Positions 26,729-36,177 of a stretch of DNA of 64,000 nucleotides are shown here, piece by piece. Position numbers and translations under genes: made by a program. The stretch is from Corynebacterium sp. ES2730-CONJ (GTDB lineage Bacteria; Actinomycetota; Actinomycetes; Mycobacteriales; Mycobacteriaceae): contig NZ_JANUXZ010000002.1 in assembly GCF_024834055.1 (NCBI RefSeq), positions 335,799-399,798 on the forward strand. Direction: 5' to 3'. The notes under the pieces are model-generated. The model was not told where the DNA came from, made no database searches, and saw nothing but the letters and a program-made list of their open reading frames with translations. The first letter of the stretch is position 1. The number at the start of each line of letters is the position of its first letter.

Positions 26729-27398
26729 GGTGAATTGGGTTGCTGGGATCCTTTTCTATCTTGCTTCGAAGCCGCTTGATATGGACGTCGAGAGTCTTAG
26801 TCGCTCCCGCATAGTCAGCGCCCCACACTCGCTCAATGAGCAAACCCCTGGTGAGAACGTTACCTGGATTGCACATAAAATATTCGAGAAGCTCGCATTC
26901 TTTGGGGGCTAAGGATTGTCTCAAGCCGTCCACTACAATAGAGCGGGTATCAGTATCGAGGATAAGCCTGCTCGTGCCACGCTCTACCTGATCACCACGA
27001 TCTTCGCTGCGATCTATGCTGCGATCTACGCTGCGATCTGGACCGCGACGCAGCACTGCTTTAATGCGTGCTACTAATTCTTTGGCAGAAAAGGGTTTGG
27101 TAACATAATCATCTGCCCCCACCTCGAAGCCGCGGATTTTATCCTCTTCGGAATCTTTTGCCGTCACCATTATGACGGGTACGGAACTCATTTCTCGCAA
27201 TTCTTTACACACTGCCACCCCAGACATCCCGGGCAGCATGAGATCGAGAAGCACGATATCTATTGCTTGAGTATCACATTCCACCAACGCACTTGGACCA
27301 TTGGCAGCGTGGATGACCTGATACCCCTCCTTTTCCAGGAGAAAAATCAAGGGGCTTGCTAAGGCCATTTCGTCCTCAACCAAAAGAACTGTAGTCAT
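26688..27398 (-). CDS. regX3: response regulator RegX3 (OmpR family)
   Basis: A protein of 236 residues. The receiver domain has Asp52 as phosphoacceptor in [11 protein letters not shown] and Lys in DDYVTKPFS. The C-terminal OmpR winged helix ends in [12 protein letters not shown]. It is the partner of SenX3 and in actinobacteria controls phosphate starvation genes. The interdomain linker (121-134, [14 protein letters not shown]) is a 4-residue repeat encoded by a 12-bp tandem repeat. The ATG overlaps the senX3 stop by one base. Confidence 0.95.
   Translation of the reverse strand: MTTVLLVEDEMALASPLIFLLEKEGYQVIHAANGPSALVECDTQAIDIVLLDLMLPGMSGVAVCKELREMSSVPVIMVTAKDSEEDKIRGFEVGADDYVTKPFSAKELVARIKAVLRRGPDRSVDRSIDRSEDRGDQVERGTSRLILDTDTRSIVVDGLRQSLAPKECELLEYFMCNPGNVLTRGLLIERVWGADYAGATKTLDVHIKRLRSKIEKDPSNPIHLMTVRGVGYRFEP
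27001..27048 (-). repeat. four 12-bp tandem units in the regX3 linker
   Basis: The plus-strand units TCTTCGCTGCGA, TCTATGCTGCGA, TCTACGCTGCGA and TCTGGACCGCGA are consecutive. They encode the DRSx repeats between the receiver and DNA-binding domains of RegX3 and keep the frame when units are gained or lost. Confidence 0.8.
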
Positions 27399-28420
27399 TA
27401 TTGCTCACCGCCTCTACATTCACCTGGAGGAAAGCTCAAAATAAAGGTTGAACCCTTATTCTCTGCAGACTCCACACGTATCTGAGCGTGATGGATATGG
27501 GCAATATGCTTAACAATAGCCAGCCCCAGTCCCGTGCCACCCGTCGCCCTGGAACGGGCCACATCGACGCGAAAGAATCGTTCGAAAATACGCTCATGAT
27601 AGCGTTGCGCAATCCCAATACCTTGATCGCGCACCACAATATCTATTCCCTCATTATTCGAGATGGTACTCACCCATACCGTGGAGCCAGCAGGGGAATA
27701 GTGGATAGCATTGGAGATGAGATTAGATAGCGCTGTGGCCAGAAGGCTGGCGTCACAGTAAAGTTTCAGCCCTGGTACAGTTTCGCTGTTGAGAGAGATG
27801 TGGGCATTATCGGCGGCCAATTGGTTGCGCATGAGGGCTAAGGAGATAATCTCATCGAGTGGCTCAAGCTGCATATTGTCTCCCGGACGTGCACTTTGAA
27901 GCTGGGAGAGAGCAATGAGTTCGGAGATCATCTCCCCGAGTCGGTGTGCCTCTGCGTAGAGCTGTTGGCTGAAATTTTCTGCCTGTTCCGGCTCGTCAAG
28001 GCTATGGCGTAGCGCCTCAGCTAATAAAGCAATACTGCCTACTGGGGTTTTCAATTCGTGGGTAATATTGGCTACCACATCGCGGCGGGCTGCTTCGAGT
28101 CGATGATGTTTGGAATCATCGTAGGCGTATATCGCGGTAGCGTTCCCAAGGTCAGAGCGCTCAATATGGAGAATCTTTTCAGCTAGCTGAATGGTGGAAC
28201 TCCCCTGTCGTCCTATACCCAGCGTATCCAACCCCAACTGACGCGCGAGGTTATTGGCAAAGATGAGGTGGTCATCGGAATCGATAATGAGCAGACCGAT
28301 GGGGGCTCGCTCTAAGATATCGTGATCATTGGCCACCACACGCTGCGGTGGTGGATTGAAAAAAGCGCGGGCTAAGGCCATCAAGGCCACGCCCGCGCCG
28401 AAAGCAAGGAGGAGTTCCAT
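27398..28420 (-). CDS. senX3: sensor histidine kinase SenX3
   Basis: A protein of 340 residues. It has one hydrophobic N-terminal segment (1-20), a PAS-like region (IGLLIIDSDDHLIFANNLAR), and the dimerisation/phosphoacceptor helix with His121 in VANITHELKTPVGS. The ATPase domain has N, G1 (VRDQGIGIA), F and G2 (GGTGLGLAIVKHI) boxes. It phosphorylates RegX3. M. tuberculosis SenX3 has two membrane segments; here only one is evident, so the N-terminus may be short or differently placed. Confidence 0.93.
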   Translation of the reverse strand: MELLLAFGAGVALMALARAFFNPPPQRVVANDHDILERAPIGLLIIDSDDHLIFANNLARQLGLDTLGIGRQGSSTIQLAEKILHIERSDLGNATAIYAYDDSKHHRLEAARRDVVANITHELKTPVGSIALLAEALRHSLDEPEQAENFSQQLYAEAHRLGEMISELIALSQLQSARPGDNMQLEPLDEIISLALMRNQLAADNAHISLNSETVPGLKLYCDASLLATALSNLISNAIHYSPAGSTVWVSTISNNEGIDIVVRDQGIGIAQRYHERIFERFFRVDVARSRATGGTGLGLAIVKHIAHIHHAQIRVESAENKGSTFILSFPPGECRGGEQ

Positions 28421-28451
28421 GCCGTACTATCCTCGTGCTTTCAAGGGAGTA

Positions 28452-29198
28452 TTATTTGCCGCCCTGAGCAGCAACGGCAGCAGCACCAGCCGCAGCTGCC
28501 TCAGGATCGAGGTAGGTGCCGCCTGGGTTCAGCACGGTGCCTTCAGCATCAAGCTCGTAGACCAGTGGGATACCGGTTGGAATATTGAGACCAGCAATAT
28601 CATCATCGGAGATATGGTCGAGGTGCTTGACCAAGGCCCGCAGGGAGTTACCGTGCGCAGCAATGAGAACGGTTTCACCCTTCTTCACGCGAGGCAGAAT
28701 CTCTTCCTCGAAATAAGGAACAAAGCGAGCAACAACGTCCTTGAGGCACTCGGTACGGGGCACTTCATCCAGGTGTGCGTAGCGAGGATCGTGTGCTTGG
28801 GAGAACTCGCTATTATCATCGAGTGCTGGTGGTGGGGTGTCGTAGGAGCGGCGCCACGCCATGAATTGCTCTTCGCCGTACTTTTCCTTGGTCTCAGCCT
28901 TATTGAGGCCCTGCAGTGCACCGTAGTGGCGCTCGTTGAGGCGCCAATCGCGCACAACGGGGATCCACAGGCGGTCGCTGGCGTCGAGAGCAATTTGTGC
29001 GGTGCGAATAGCACGACGCTGCAAGGAGGTATACAGCACGTCGGGGAGGATATTCTGATCCTTCATGAGCTCGCCGCCGCGCTTTGCTTCGGCCTCGCCT
29101 TGAGGGGTCAAGTTGACATCAACCCAGCCCGTGAATTGGTTGGACGCATTCCACTCGCTCTGTCCGTGACGGAGGAGTACTAGTTTTCCATTAGCCAT
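28452..29198 (-). CDS. gpmA: 2,3-bisphosphoglycerate-dependent phosphoglycerate mutase
   Basis: A protein of 248 residues from the ATG at 29198 ([17 protein letters not shown]). It interconverts 3- and 2-phosphoglycerate in glycolysis. Motifs are RHGQSEWN with the phospho-His, the Glu in [17 protein letters not shown], and [14 protein letters not shown]. The Ala/Gly-rich C-terminal tail is ordinary for corynebacterial GpmA. It lies upstream of senX3 with a 31-nt gap and may be co-transcribed with it. Confidence 0.96.
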   Translation of the reverse strand: MANGKLVLLRHGQSEWNASNQFTGWVDVNLTPQGEAEAKRGGELMKDQNILPDVLYTSLQRRAIRTAQIALDASDRLWIPVVRDWRLNERHYGALQGLNKAETKEKYGEEQFMAWRRSYDTPPPALDDNSEFSQAHDPRYAHLDEVPRTECLKDVVARFVPYFEEEILPRVKKGETVLIAAHGNSLRALVKHLDHISDDDIAGLNIPTGIPLVYELDAEGTVLNPGGTYLDPEAAAAGAAAVAAQGGK

Positions 29199-29430
29199 AG
29201 CTCTTAGTGTGCCATTAAATGGGCGCAAAGTCAGCTCGAAAAACCAACATGTCGGGCAAATGTGGACTTTTTAACACTTTTACACGATCCCCTAGGAGGG
29301 TCCTGAGAGCAGCTCAGCAGAGGTCTCGTAGGTGCGGAAGAAGGAAGCTTGGTGTCCACATATTTCTCGTATGGCATAAGTGCTCTATGATCAAAAACCG
29401 CAATCACAAACGGGTGAGAAAGGTTAGAAC

Positions 29431-30375
29431 GTGAAGAAGTCTATCGTGGCCTTAGGCTTAGCCGCCTCTTTGCTCGGCCACGTGCCTGTGGCTCATGCAC
29501 TGGTGGGTGGAGTAGAAGTCAGTTCCGATGATCCCATTGCTCAGGCAGTCGTTCAGGTTGGGGTATGTACTGGCACGATTATTCATCCGCATTGGGTACT
29601 CACCGCGCGCCATTGTGCTCACTCCAGCACGGTTCATCACGGGCTCAACCGGCCATTCAAGGATGACCCCCAGGCCAGGCAGTACCTCGTGGATTCGGCT
29701 ACGGTTCCAGAATTTGGCGATATTGCGCTTCTGCACATTAGTGAGAATATGGCGGTACCTACCTACCCTGGGCTTTATCCCAAACAAGCCCAGTTCCGCG
29801 ATCTAGGTATCACCTATGGCTGGGGCGGCGGTACCCTCCACCGGCTCAAAAAAGCTGATATCGCTGTTAAGAGGCTACGCATGGATCCTGCTGGTTTTGG
29901 TGGTTCGACCATCGAAGTGCAGTATTTAAATGATGCCTCGCCGCGCCGCGGCGATTCCGGGGGTCCATTGGTGATCGATGGCGCCGTTGCTGGGGTAACC
30001 TCGTCAAGTTTTAAGGCGAGCGCCGGCTTCGCGGATTATGCGGAACTTCATCCCCACTTGAAGTGGGTGGAAGACATAATAAAGTCTCACGAAGGTCCTG
30101 ATAGTGTCCCGCAGACCGAGGATCCTTATGCACCTCACTCTACGGCCCCGTCTGCCCACCCTACGGTTCCGACCACCCACCCTGAGATCCCAACGGCGCC
30201 ACCAAAAAAACCGACTACTCAGCCCAATACTCCAACTACGCAGCCCAAGCCCCCTAGCTCTCCGCAACCGAAAGCCCCCAGCACACCTGGTATGATCGCC
30301 GGCATCATTGCTGGAATCTTGGGGGTACTGGGAGTGATTTTTGGGATTGTGCGCGGACTTTTTCGGCTACCCTAA
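29431..30375 (+). CDS. secreted trypsin-like serine protease with C-terminal membrane anchor
   Basis: A protein of 314 residues from a GTG start with AGAAAGG upstream. It has a signal peptide (1-23, ending AHA), then a short S1 domain with the catalytic triad His61 (LTARHC), Asp97 (FGDIALLH) and Ser176 (RRGDSGGPL). A Pro/Thr repeat region (about 215-280, motifs such as PTTHPEIPTAPP) resembles a wall-spanning stalk. A hydrophobic helix and a basic end (about 288-314) form the anchor. It should act on the cell surface; the substrate is unknown. The 3' end overlaps the convergent DUF885 gene by 9 bases. Confidence 0.9.
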   Translation: MKKSIVALGLAASLLGHVPVAHALVGGVEVSSDDPIAQAVVQVGVCTGTIIHPHWVLTARHCAHSSTVHHGLNRPFKDDPQARQYLVDSATVPEFGDIALLHISENMAVPTYPGLYPKQAQFRDLGITYGWGGGTLHRLKKADIAVKRLRMDPAGFGGSTIEVQYLNDASPRRGDSGGPLVIDGAVAGVTSSSFKASAGFADYAELHPHLKWVEDIIKSHEGPDSVPQTEDPYAPHSTAPSAHPTVPTTHPEIPTAPPKKPTTQPNTPTTQPKPPSSPQPKAPSTPGMIAGIIAGILGVLGVIFGIVRGLFRLP

Positions 30376-31935
30376 CACTGCCTGGCGCAAAATATCCATA
30401 GGGATTGAGCCTTCGGATAGCGCCTTCGCGTGAAACTCCGGAGCGCTCATTCCCGCTGTAGCGGCATCAGCTCGCAGCTCTTGCCATAGGCGCTGCCCCA
30501 GTGCGTAGCTGGGCGCTTGGCCTGCCCAGCCGAGGTAGCGGTGTATCTCGAAATCGAGGGCTGATTCCGCCATCGCTACATGACGGCGTAAGAAGGCGCG
30601 CGCATAATCATAATCCCACACGCCTCCGTCGGGGTTCTTTTTCTCAAGGTGCACCCCGATATCGAGGACGACGCGAGCTGCGCGCAGACGTTGGGCATCA
30701 AGATAGCCCATGCGGTAACCCGGATCGTCGAAATATCCTAGTTCTGCCATTAGTGACTCTGCATACAGGGCCCATCCTTCACCGTGTCCGGAATTCCAGC
30801 AGGCGATCCGGCGCCACAGGTTCAAGCGGTCCTGAGCCAGAAGGGCCGTTCCCAACTGCAGGTGGTGCCCTGGAACGCCCTCATGGTACACAGTGGTTAA
30901 TTCCTGCCATGTATGGAAAGTGTCCTCGCCTTCAGGGACCGACCACCACATCCGACCAGGGCGAGAGAAGTCGGCGGAGGGCTGGGTGTAGAAGATACCC
31001 CCCGTGCCAGCTGGGTCAATGCAGGCCTCGATAGTACGCATTAGTTGCGGGATCTCGAAGTGGATGCCAGCTAGATCATTCACGGCAGCGTCGGCTACCC
31101 GTTGCATCCACTGCTGCAGGGCCGGAACACCGCGGAGAGTATAGCGATCCTCACGGTCTAGGCGCTCAAAACAGGTGGCGATATCCATATCGGGCCCATA
31201 GAGTTCCGCAGCACACGCGTGTTGTTGGGCGATGATGTCCTTGAGCTGCTCGTTTCCCCATTCATAGGCTTCGTCGAGATCAACACGAGCACCGACGAAG
31301 AGGTGGCTTAAGAGTTCATAGCGCTCCCTACCGAAGGCATCTGTATGCGGAGCTTGGGGCAACAAATCGTCCTTTAACCACTGCCGCAGAAATGCGAAAG
31401 CTTCATAGGCTTTGTTGATATCCTTCTCCGGCCCAAAACCGTTGAAGGTGTCAGCGCTAATCAATGTATCGATTTCAGCGATAACCTTGTGGATTTGACG
31501 CTGGGCTGCAACCATTTTGCGATCAGCAGCAAGAGCGAGTGATTGGCGATAGCCTTCAAGCGCTTGGGGAACTTTGCGCAGCCTATCGGCTCGGCCGGTC
31601 TCGCCCATTTGCACGAGGGTATCGCGGATATCTTGGATGGGGGAAGCAATATTATTGAGATCTCTTAGGTCCTCGCCCTGCTCAGACATGGCCACTTCTA
31701 CCCCTAGTCGGTCACGCATGGTGGCCTTGGCTATAGGATCGCCGTCGAGGTGATCCAGCTCGGCCAGCATGCGGGCGGTGCGCTGATATACCTGCTCGTG
31801 GTAGTCGGGGCTGTAGTCCTGCAGTTGGTCCTCATAGCCATCAAGTCCCCAGGCACTAGCTAGGGTAGGGATGAGGGCCGCCATATCGTGAACATAGCGA
31901 TCGGCAGCGAGATCAAGGGGAGTTGAATGCGTCAT
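30367..31935 (-). CDS. DUF885-family putative metallopeptidase
   Basis: A protein of 522 residues from the ATG at 31935 (MTHSTPLDLAADRY). The signature YHEGVPGHHLQLG resembles the zinc-binding HExxH helix of M32-like peptidases and is diagnostic for DUF885. No signal peptide, so it is probably cytoplasmic. The second zinc ligand region is likely GWALYAESLMAELG. The substrate is unknown. A GTG 39 nt upstream is an alternative start without a better ribosome binding site. Confidence 0.85.
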   Translation of the reverse strand: MTHSTPLDLAADRYVHDMAALIPTLASAWGLDGYEDQLQDYSPDYHEQVYQRTARMLAELDHLDGDPIAKATMRDRLGVEVAMSEQGEDLRDLNNIASPIQDIRDTLVQMGETGRADRLRKVPQALEGYRQSLALAADRKMVAAQRQIHKVIAEIDTLISADTFNGFGPEKDINKAYEAFAFLRQWLKDDLLPQAPHTDAFGRERYELLSHLFVGARVDLDEAYEWGNEQLKDIIAQQHACAAELYGPDMDIATCFERLDREDRYTLRGVPALQQWMQRVADAAVNDLAGIHFEIPQLMRTIEACIDPAGTGGIFYTQPSADFSRPGRMWWSVPEGEDTFHTWQELTTVYHEGVPGHHLQLGTALLAQDRLNLWRRIACWNSGHGEGWALYAESLMAELGYFDDPGYRMGYLDAQRLRAARVVLDIGVHLEKKNPDGGVWDYDYARAFLRRHVAMAESALDFEIHRYLGWAGQAPSYALGQRLWQELRADAATAGMSAPEFHAKALSEGSIPMDILRQAVLG

Positions 31936-32080
31936 ATCAACAAGTTTAACCCACCTAGTGTATTGGTCGTACACAATGAAAAGGAGTGGATGACTTTCCC
32001 GGTGGCGCCTCCCTCACCTGCACGAGTGACGGTGTTACCATGAGGCAGCATTGACCAACTCTTGACCCCGAGGATGCCCC

Positions 32081-33310
32081 ATGTCCCGTTTGCGACGCAC
32101 CCTTCTTGGTGGTCTGTTGCTTGCGCTGAGTCTCAATACCGGGGTCGCTTATGCCCAGCCTGAGTTAACTAGTTCTTCACCTCGTGGTGAATCTCCGCTT
32201 GTGGCCTTAAATCGCGCATTCCTAGAGGCCTTCGAATATCTCAGCGGCGTGGTGCCCATCAGCGTGGAGAAGATCGCCCTGGAACAAGCAGAGGATGCCC
32301 CCTACTCCTTCGACTATCTGATATCTGTTCGCAATAACACCCCCTTCACACAGCCCTTCACCCTCGTGGATACTCCCGCTATAAGCCCAGGACTCATGCT
32401 CGAGCGGGTACAGCTTCTAGAACCCACAGCAGTTGATCTTCTCGCCACAGAAGAGGGTTATATAGTCGATAGCGGTGATCTTGCACCCTTGTCTAATCGC
32501 ACTTACCGCATTCGCCTCACTAGCCGGCTTGATTCGCCTGTGAATCAGCTTGAGTGCGGAGCTAAAAATCACGTGGTCCTCACAGTTGGTTTTGGTGTTG
32601 AGCTAAGCGCCACTGCGTGCCAGGATATCCCCGAGCCTTACAGTGTGGGGGAGCAGATATATCTCGATGGTGTCGCCTCAGGTTTAGGCGAAGACCATAT
32701 TTTCTTTGTGGATAACCGCTTCGGTCTCTCCCCCTTTGAGTTCCGCCCCCCTGCCGAGCTCAGCGTGGCTTATCTGGAGGTTTCCTCGTCGGGTGTAGGT
32801 TTTTTAAGTGGGCGCTTTGAGAGCGCGCAACTCCCACTGAGCATTCCCGCAGGTCAATCTGCAACAATTCGGGTACATACTGAACCTTTAGCGGCTGCTC
32901 CCACCATTGATATTATTGTACGCAATGAAAATGGCGAGGAGATTGGCGGCGCGTTCTTCGATCTCTACCGCTGTTCCCCTGATTACCAGTTGATCCCCGG
33001 TACTCAACCATTGAATCTCTTTCCGCTCACCACATCTCCTCTTGCCCCAGAGATCACCTCCGCTAGCTTGGTAAGTGGCCAGTCCTACTGCCTGATCATG
33101 ACTCAGGAACCCCCAGGGTATGACGTTGATCAGACCATTTGGGGTTTTTCTATTCCGAGCGAAATATCCACCATCGAAATTCCAGCGCGCACAGCCGAAA
33201 CTCAGACTAAGTCATCCCCTGGCCGCCTCCCCAATACTGGCGGCCAGGGAATTCTTCCGATCATTGCCGTAGGCTTCATCGTGCTCCGAGCCGGGTGGAG
33301 ACGCCTTTAG
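32081..33310 (+). CDS. LPXTG (LPNTG) cell-wall-anchored surface protein
   Basis: A protein of 409 residues with a signal peptide (1-25, LLLALSLNTGVAYAQP), beta-rich domains, and a CnaB/prealbumin-like module near residues 280-370 (IGGAFFDLYRC, TQEPPGYDVD). The C-terminal sorting signal is LPNTGG, a hydrophobic helix and the basic tail GWRRL. A sortase should join it to peptidoglycan or to a pilus. No sortase or pilin gene is in the window, so a housekeeping sortase elsewhere must serve it. The ligand is unknown. Confidence 0.88.
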   Translation: MSRLRRTLLGGLLLALSLNTGVAYAQPELTSSSPRGESPLVALNRAFLEAFEYLSGVVPISVEKIALEQAEDAPYSFDYLISVRNNTPFTQPFTLVDTPAISPGLMLERVQLLEPTAVDLLATEEGYIVDSGDLAPLSNRTYRIRLTSRLDSPVNQLECGAKNHVVLTVGFGVELSATACQDIPEPYSVGEQIYLDGVASGLGEDHIFFVDNRFGLSPFEFRPPAELSVAYLEVSSSGVGFLSGRFESAQLPLSIPAGQSATIRVHTEPLAAAPTIDIIVRNENGEEIGGAFFDLYRCSPDYQLIPGTQPLNLFPLTTSPLAPEITSASLVSGQSYCLIMTQEPPGYDVDQTIWGFSIPSEISTIEIPARTAETQTKSSPGRLPNTGGQGILPIIAVGFIVLRAGWRRL

Positions 33311-34788
33311 AGGATATGCTTACCCCAGCGTAGGACATTCATTAAGAACCCTGCATACCGTTCTCGATCTACCCCTTGAGGCCCAGAGATGGGGAAAAAT
33401 CGCTGCTCAGCAATGGTGCGAGCCTCGGTATATTTCAATAGCCCGTCATCAGCGTGCCGACGCCCTGTTCCCGACGCTTTCCATCCACCCATGGGAGCAT
33501 CCACCGAACCAAAGGCAGCAGCAAAACCTTCATTAATATTGACCGTTCCAGACTCTAATTGGCCGGCGATACGCCATCCCGTGCGACTACGAGCAAAGAC
33601 CGCCGAATTCAATCCGTACTGGGTATCGTTGGCTTTTTTAATGGCAGTCTCTTCATCTGCTACGACCTCGATAGCGATAACCGGGCCGAAGACCTCTTCG
33701 CGATATAGCCGCGCACTGTCTGTGACTCCGGTGAGCACAATAGGATCTAGATATGCTGGCCCTAGGTCATCGCGCGGACCACCGTGCAATAAGGTGGCAC
33801 CATGACTGAGCGCGTCATCTAAGTACTCCATCACATGCGTGCGATGCTCCGCAGATATCAAAGAACCCATATCTTCTTCCCAGCCGCCACCGCCAATGCG
33901 CATTTCTTTGACTTTCTTCACAAGTGCGGGAATAAAAGTATCAGCTATATCTTGGTGGACATAGACCCGCTCGATACTGATGCACAACTGACCGGAATTA
34001 GAAAAGGCCGCCTCAATGGTGCCGCGGACCGCGCGCGACAGATCGGCATCGGGACTAATAATGAGGGGATTTTTGCCCCCTAATTCGGCCGAAAAACCAA
34101 TAAGGCGCTCCCCCGCGATCGCCCCGAGGCTACGCCCGGTCTGAGTGGAACCGGTAAACATAAGATAATCAGCGACGCGAGCTATCCGATCGCCCACAAT
34201 ACGCCCAGGCCCAGGAAGGATCTGGTAAAGATCTGGATCTAGGCCTGCGTCAACGAGGAGACGAGCCGCGTAGATAGCGGTCAGCGGGGTTTGGGAGTCT
34301 GGTTTTAAAATAACCGCATTACCAGCAAGTAAGGCGGGGATGGCGTCAGAGATCGTGAGGGTAAGTGGGTAATTCCACGGTGAGATAATACCTACGACAC
34401 CAATGGGTGCATGATCGACGCGAGTTTTGGTCACCATAGGTAAAGCCCCTTGCGCCGCATGCCGCCGCAACAGATACGGGGCTCTTTTGGCATAGTGACG
34501 GGCGGTCACCGCAACATCGAGAATTTCATCGAAGGCACTGCGTCGATTCTTTCCCGTCTCCTGTTGGATGAGATCCAATAACTCATTGTGATTGCGCAAA
34601 ATCAAATCATGCAGGCGCATCATAATGGCTGCGCGCTCTTTCACAGGAACCTGAGCCCACTTGACTTGTGCGTGCTGGGCGACGGCGTATGCGCGGTCGA
34701 CTGCCTGGGCGTCTAATTCATTGACCTGACCGACGCATTCGCCAGTACGAGGATCTCTCACTTCTAAAGGTGTCATATCTCCTAGCAT
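33307..34788 (-). CDS. NAD(P)-dependent succinate-semialdehyde dehydrogenase family protein
   Basis: An aldehyde dehydrogenase of 493 residues. It has the substrate/cofactor stretch [26 protein letters not shown], the general-base Glu in [11 protein letters not shown] and the nucleophile Cys in [13 protein letters not shown]. The closest recognisable group is succinate-semialdehyde dehydrogenase (GabD2-like), but substrate assignment from sequence is tentative. The start may be the ATG at 34788, inside the mshA end, or the ATG at 34776. The end overlaps the convergent LPNTG gene by 4 bases. Confidence 0.85.
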   Translation of the reverse strand: MLGDMTPLEVRDPRTGECVGQVNELDAQAVDRAYAVAQHAQVKWAQVPVKERAAIMMRLHDLILRNHNELLDLIQQETGKNRRSAFDEILDVAVTARHYAKRAPYLLRRHAAQGALPMVTKTRVDHAPIGVVGIISPWNYPLTLTISDAIPALLAGNAVILKPDSQTPLTAIYAARLLVDAGLDPDLYQILPGPGRIVGDRIARVADYLMFTGSTQTGRSLGAIAGERLIGFSAELGGKNPLIISPDADLSRAVRGTIEAAFSNSGQLCISIERVYVHQDIADTFIPALVKKVKEMRIGGGGWEEDMGSLISAEHRTHVMEYLDDALSHGATLLHGGPRDDLGPAYLDPIVLTGVTDSARLYREEVFGPVIAIEVVADEETAIKKANDTQYGLNSAVFARSRTGWRIAGQLESGTVNINEGFAAAFGSVDAPMGGWKASGTGRRHADDGLLKYTEARTIAEQRFFPISGPQGVDRERYAGFLMNVLRWGKHIL

Positions 34789-35999
34789 AGCTCGCTATAA
34801 ATTCCCGCCAATACCTCGGCCGATTGATCCCAAGAGAATTTTTGAGCATGGATGTGGGCGCGCCGAGCCATCGTGATGCGCAAAGAATCATCATCTAACA
34901 GCGTGGCGAGCGCGGTAGCAAAATCAGCCGGATTATGCCCCTCCACGAGGATTCCCGTTTCCCGGTCGCTGACCGTAATGGGCAAGCCGCCCACCTTGGA
35001 CGCCACCACTGGAGTACCCGAGGCCTGAGCCTCCATGGCAACTAAGCCAAAGGATTCGTTATAGCTCGGCACCGCTACGATATCGGCTGCACGGTAAATA
35101 CTCACTAATTCTTGCGGCGGCCGTGGCCTGAAAAACCGCACTCGGTGGGCAATGCCACGATCAGCAACCATCGCGTGATACTGCGTCATACTTGCCGCGG
35201 CCCCCGAGGCCCCACCGCACAACACGAGATAGAGATCGCGGTGCGGATCGGCATGAATAAGTTTGGCAATCGCCTCAATGAGTACATGGGGCCCCTTGAA
35301 TTCTTGAAGCCTACCCACAAATGCAACCACTTTGGCATAGAGCGGAATTCCTAACTCCCGGCGCGCCTTCTCAGTATTCCGATCCTCTCCCGGAGTGAAA
35401 AGAGTGGTGTCCACGCCTGGGGTCATCACCCTGATCTTGGCCTCGTCGGCGTCGTAGTGGTACACCAAATCCTTCGTCTCTGCAGCAGTATTGACCACCA
35501 GGAGATCTGCGTGGTCAACCAATTGCTGCTCACAGATCCGGCGCGCTTCTGACTCAGGAGTATCGGTGAGGGCGCGATCGTGGTTCTTTACCGCGGCTAG
35601 GGTATGGGCGGTGTGGACTAAGGGGATGCCAAAGACCTCGCGCAGCAACCATCCAACTTGTCCGGACAGCCAGTAGTGGGAATGGATAAGGTCATAGGAA
35701 TGATGCTCGCGAATAAAACGCACGATGCCGCTACTAAAGGCCGCTAATTGCGTCGCCATTTCTTCTTTAGCCAGCCCTTCATAGGGGCCAGCTGCGATAT
35801 TGATCACCCGGAGGCCTGGTGCCACTGTTACGATCTCGCCTTCGCTAGGCCTTATGGCGCGGGTGAATATATCCACGTCAACCCCGCGTTGAGCGAGATT
35901 CATCGCGGTATTGAGGATATAAACATTCATCCCCCCGGCATCTCCAATTCCTGGTTGTAGCAGGGGGGAGGTGTGCATAGAAATCATGGCGACGCGCAT
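34782..35999 (-). CDS. mshA: D-inositol-3-phosphate glycosyltransferase (mycothiol synthesis)
   Basis: A GT4 glycosyltransferase of 405 residues from the ATG at 35999 ([17 protein letters not shown]). It transfers GlcNAc to 1L-myo-inositol-1-phosphate, the first step of mycothiol synthesis. It has [10 protein letters not shown] near the N-terminus, [12 protein letters not shown], and the EX7E region [26 protein letters not shown] nine bases upstream is in frame but less likely. It marks the organism as an actinobacterium. The aldehyde dehydrogenase gene follows with a short overlap. Confidence 0.95.
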   Translation of the reverse strand: MRVAMISMHTSPLLQPGIGDAGGMNVYILNTAMNLAQRGVDVDIFTRAIRPSEGEIVTVAPGLRVINIAAGPYEGLAKEEMATQLAAFSSGIVRFIREHHSYDLIHSHYWLSGQVGWLLREVFGIPLVHTAHTLAAVKNHDRALTDTPESEARRICEQQLVDHADLLVVNTAAETKDLVYHYDADEAKIRVMTPGVDTTLFTPGEDRNTEKARRELGIPLYAKVVAFVGRLQEFKGPHVLIEAIAKLIHADPHRDLYLVLCGGASGAAASMTQYHAMVADRGIAHRVRFFRPRPPQELVSIYRAADIVAVPSYNESFGLVAMEAQASGTPVVASKVGGLPITVSDRETGILVEGHNPADFATALATLLDDDSLRITMARRAHIHAQKFSWDQSAEVLAGIYSELC

Positions 36000-36177
36000 G
36001 ACCGTCAAGTGTAGTATCTGTTGACCGCGTTGGGCTTATGGTTTTATATGAAGATTTGGAAGGGAAATAAAATCTGGCGCGTATATGAGGAAAGCGTCAT
36101 GTTTTATTGTAGAGTGGGGAAAGCAATTATTTCACGACACGGTCACCCGTGCCCCACGAAAGAAGAGGACACTTTCT

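Noticed and set aside
34776..36008. TTG start of mshA at 36008 and alternative start of the aldehyde dehydrogenase at 34776
   Set aside because: For mshA the ATG at 35999 gives the conserved N-terminus. For the dehydrogenase neither ATG has a good ribosome binding site, so the longer form was kept with a note.
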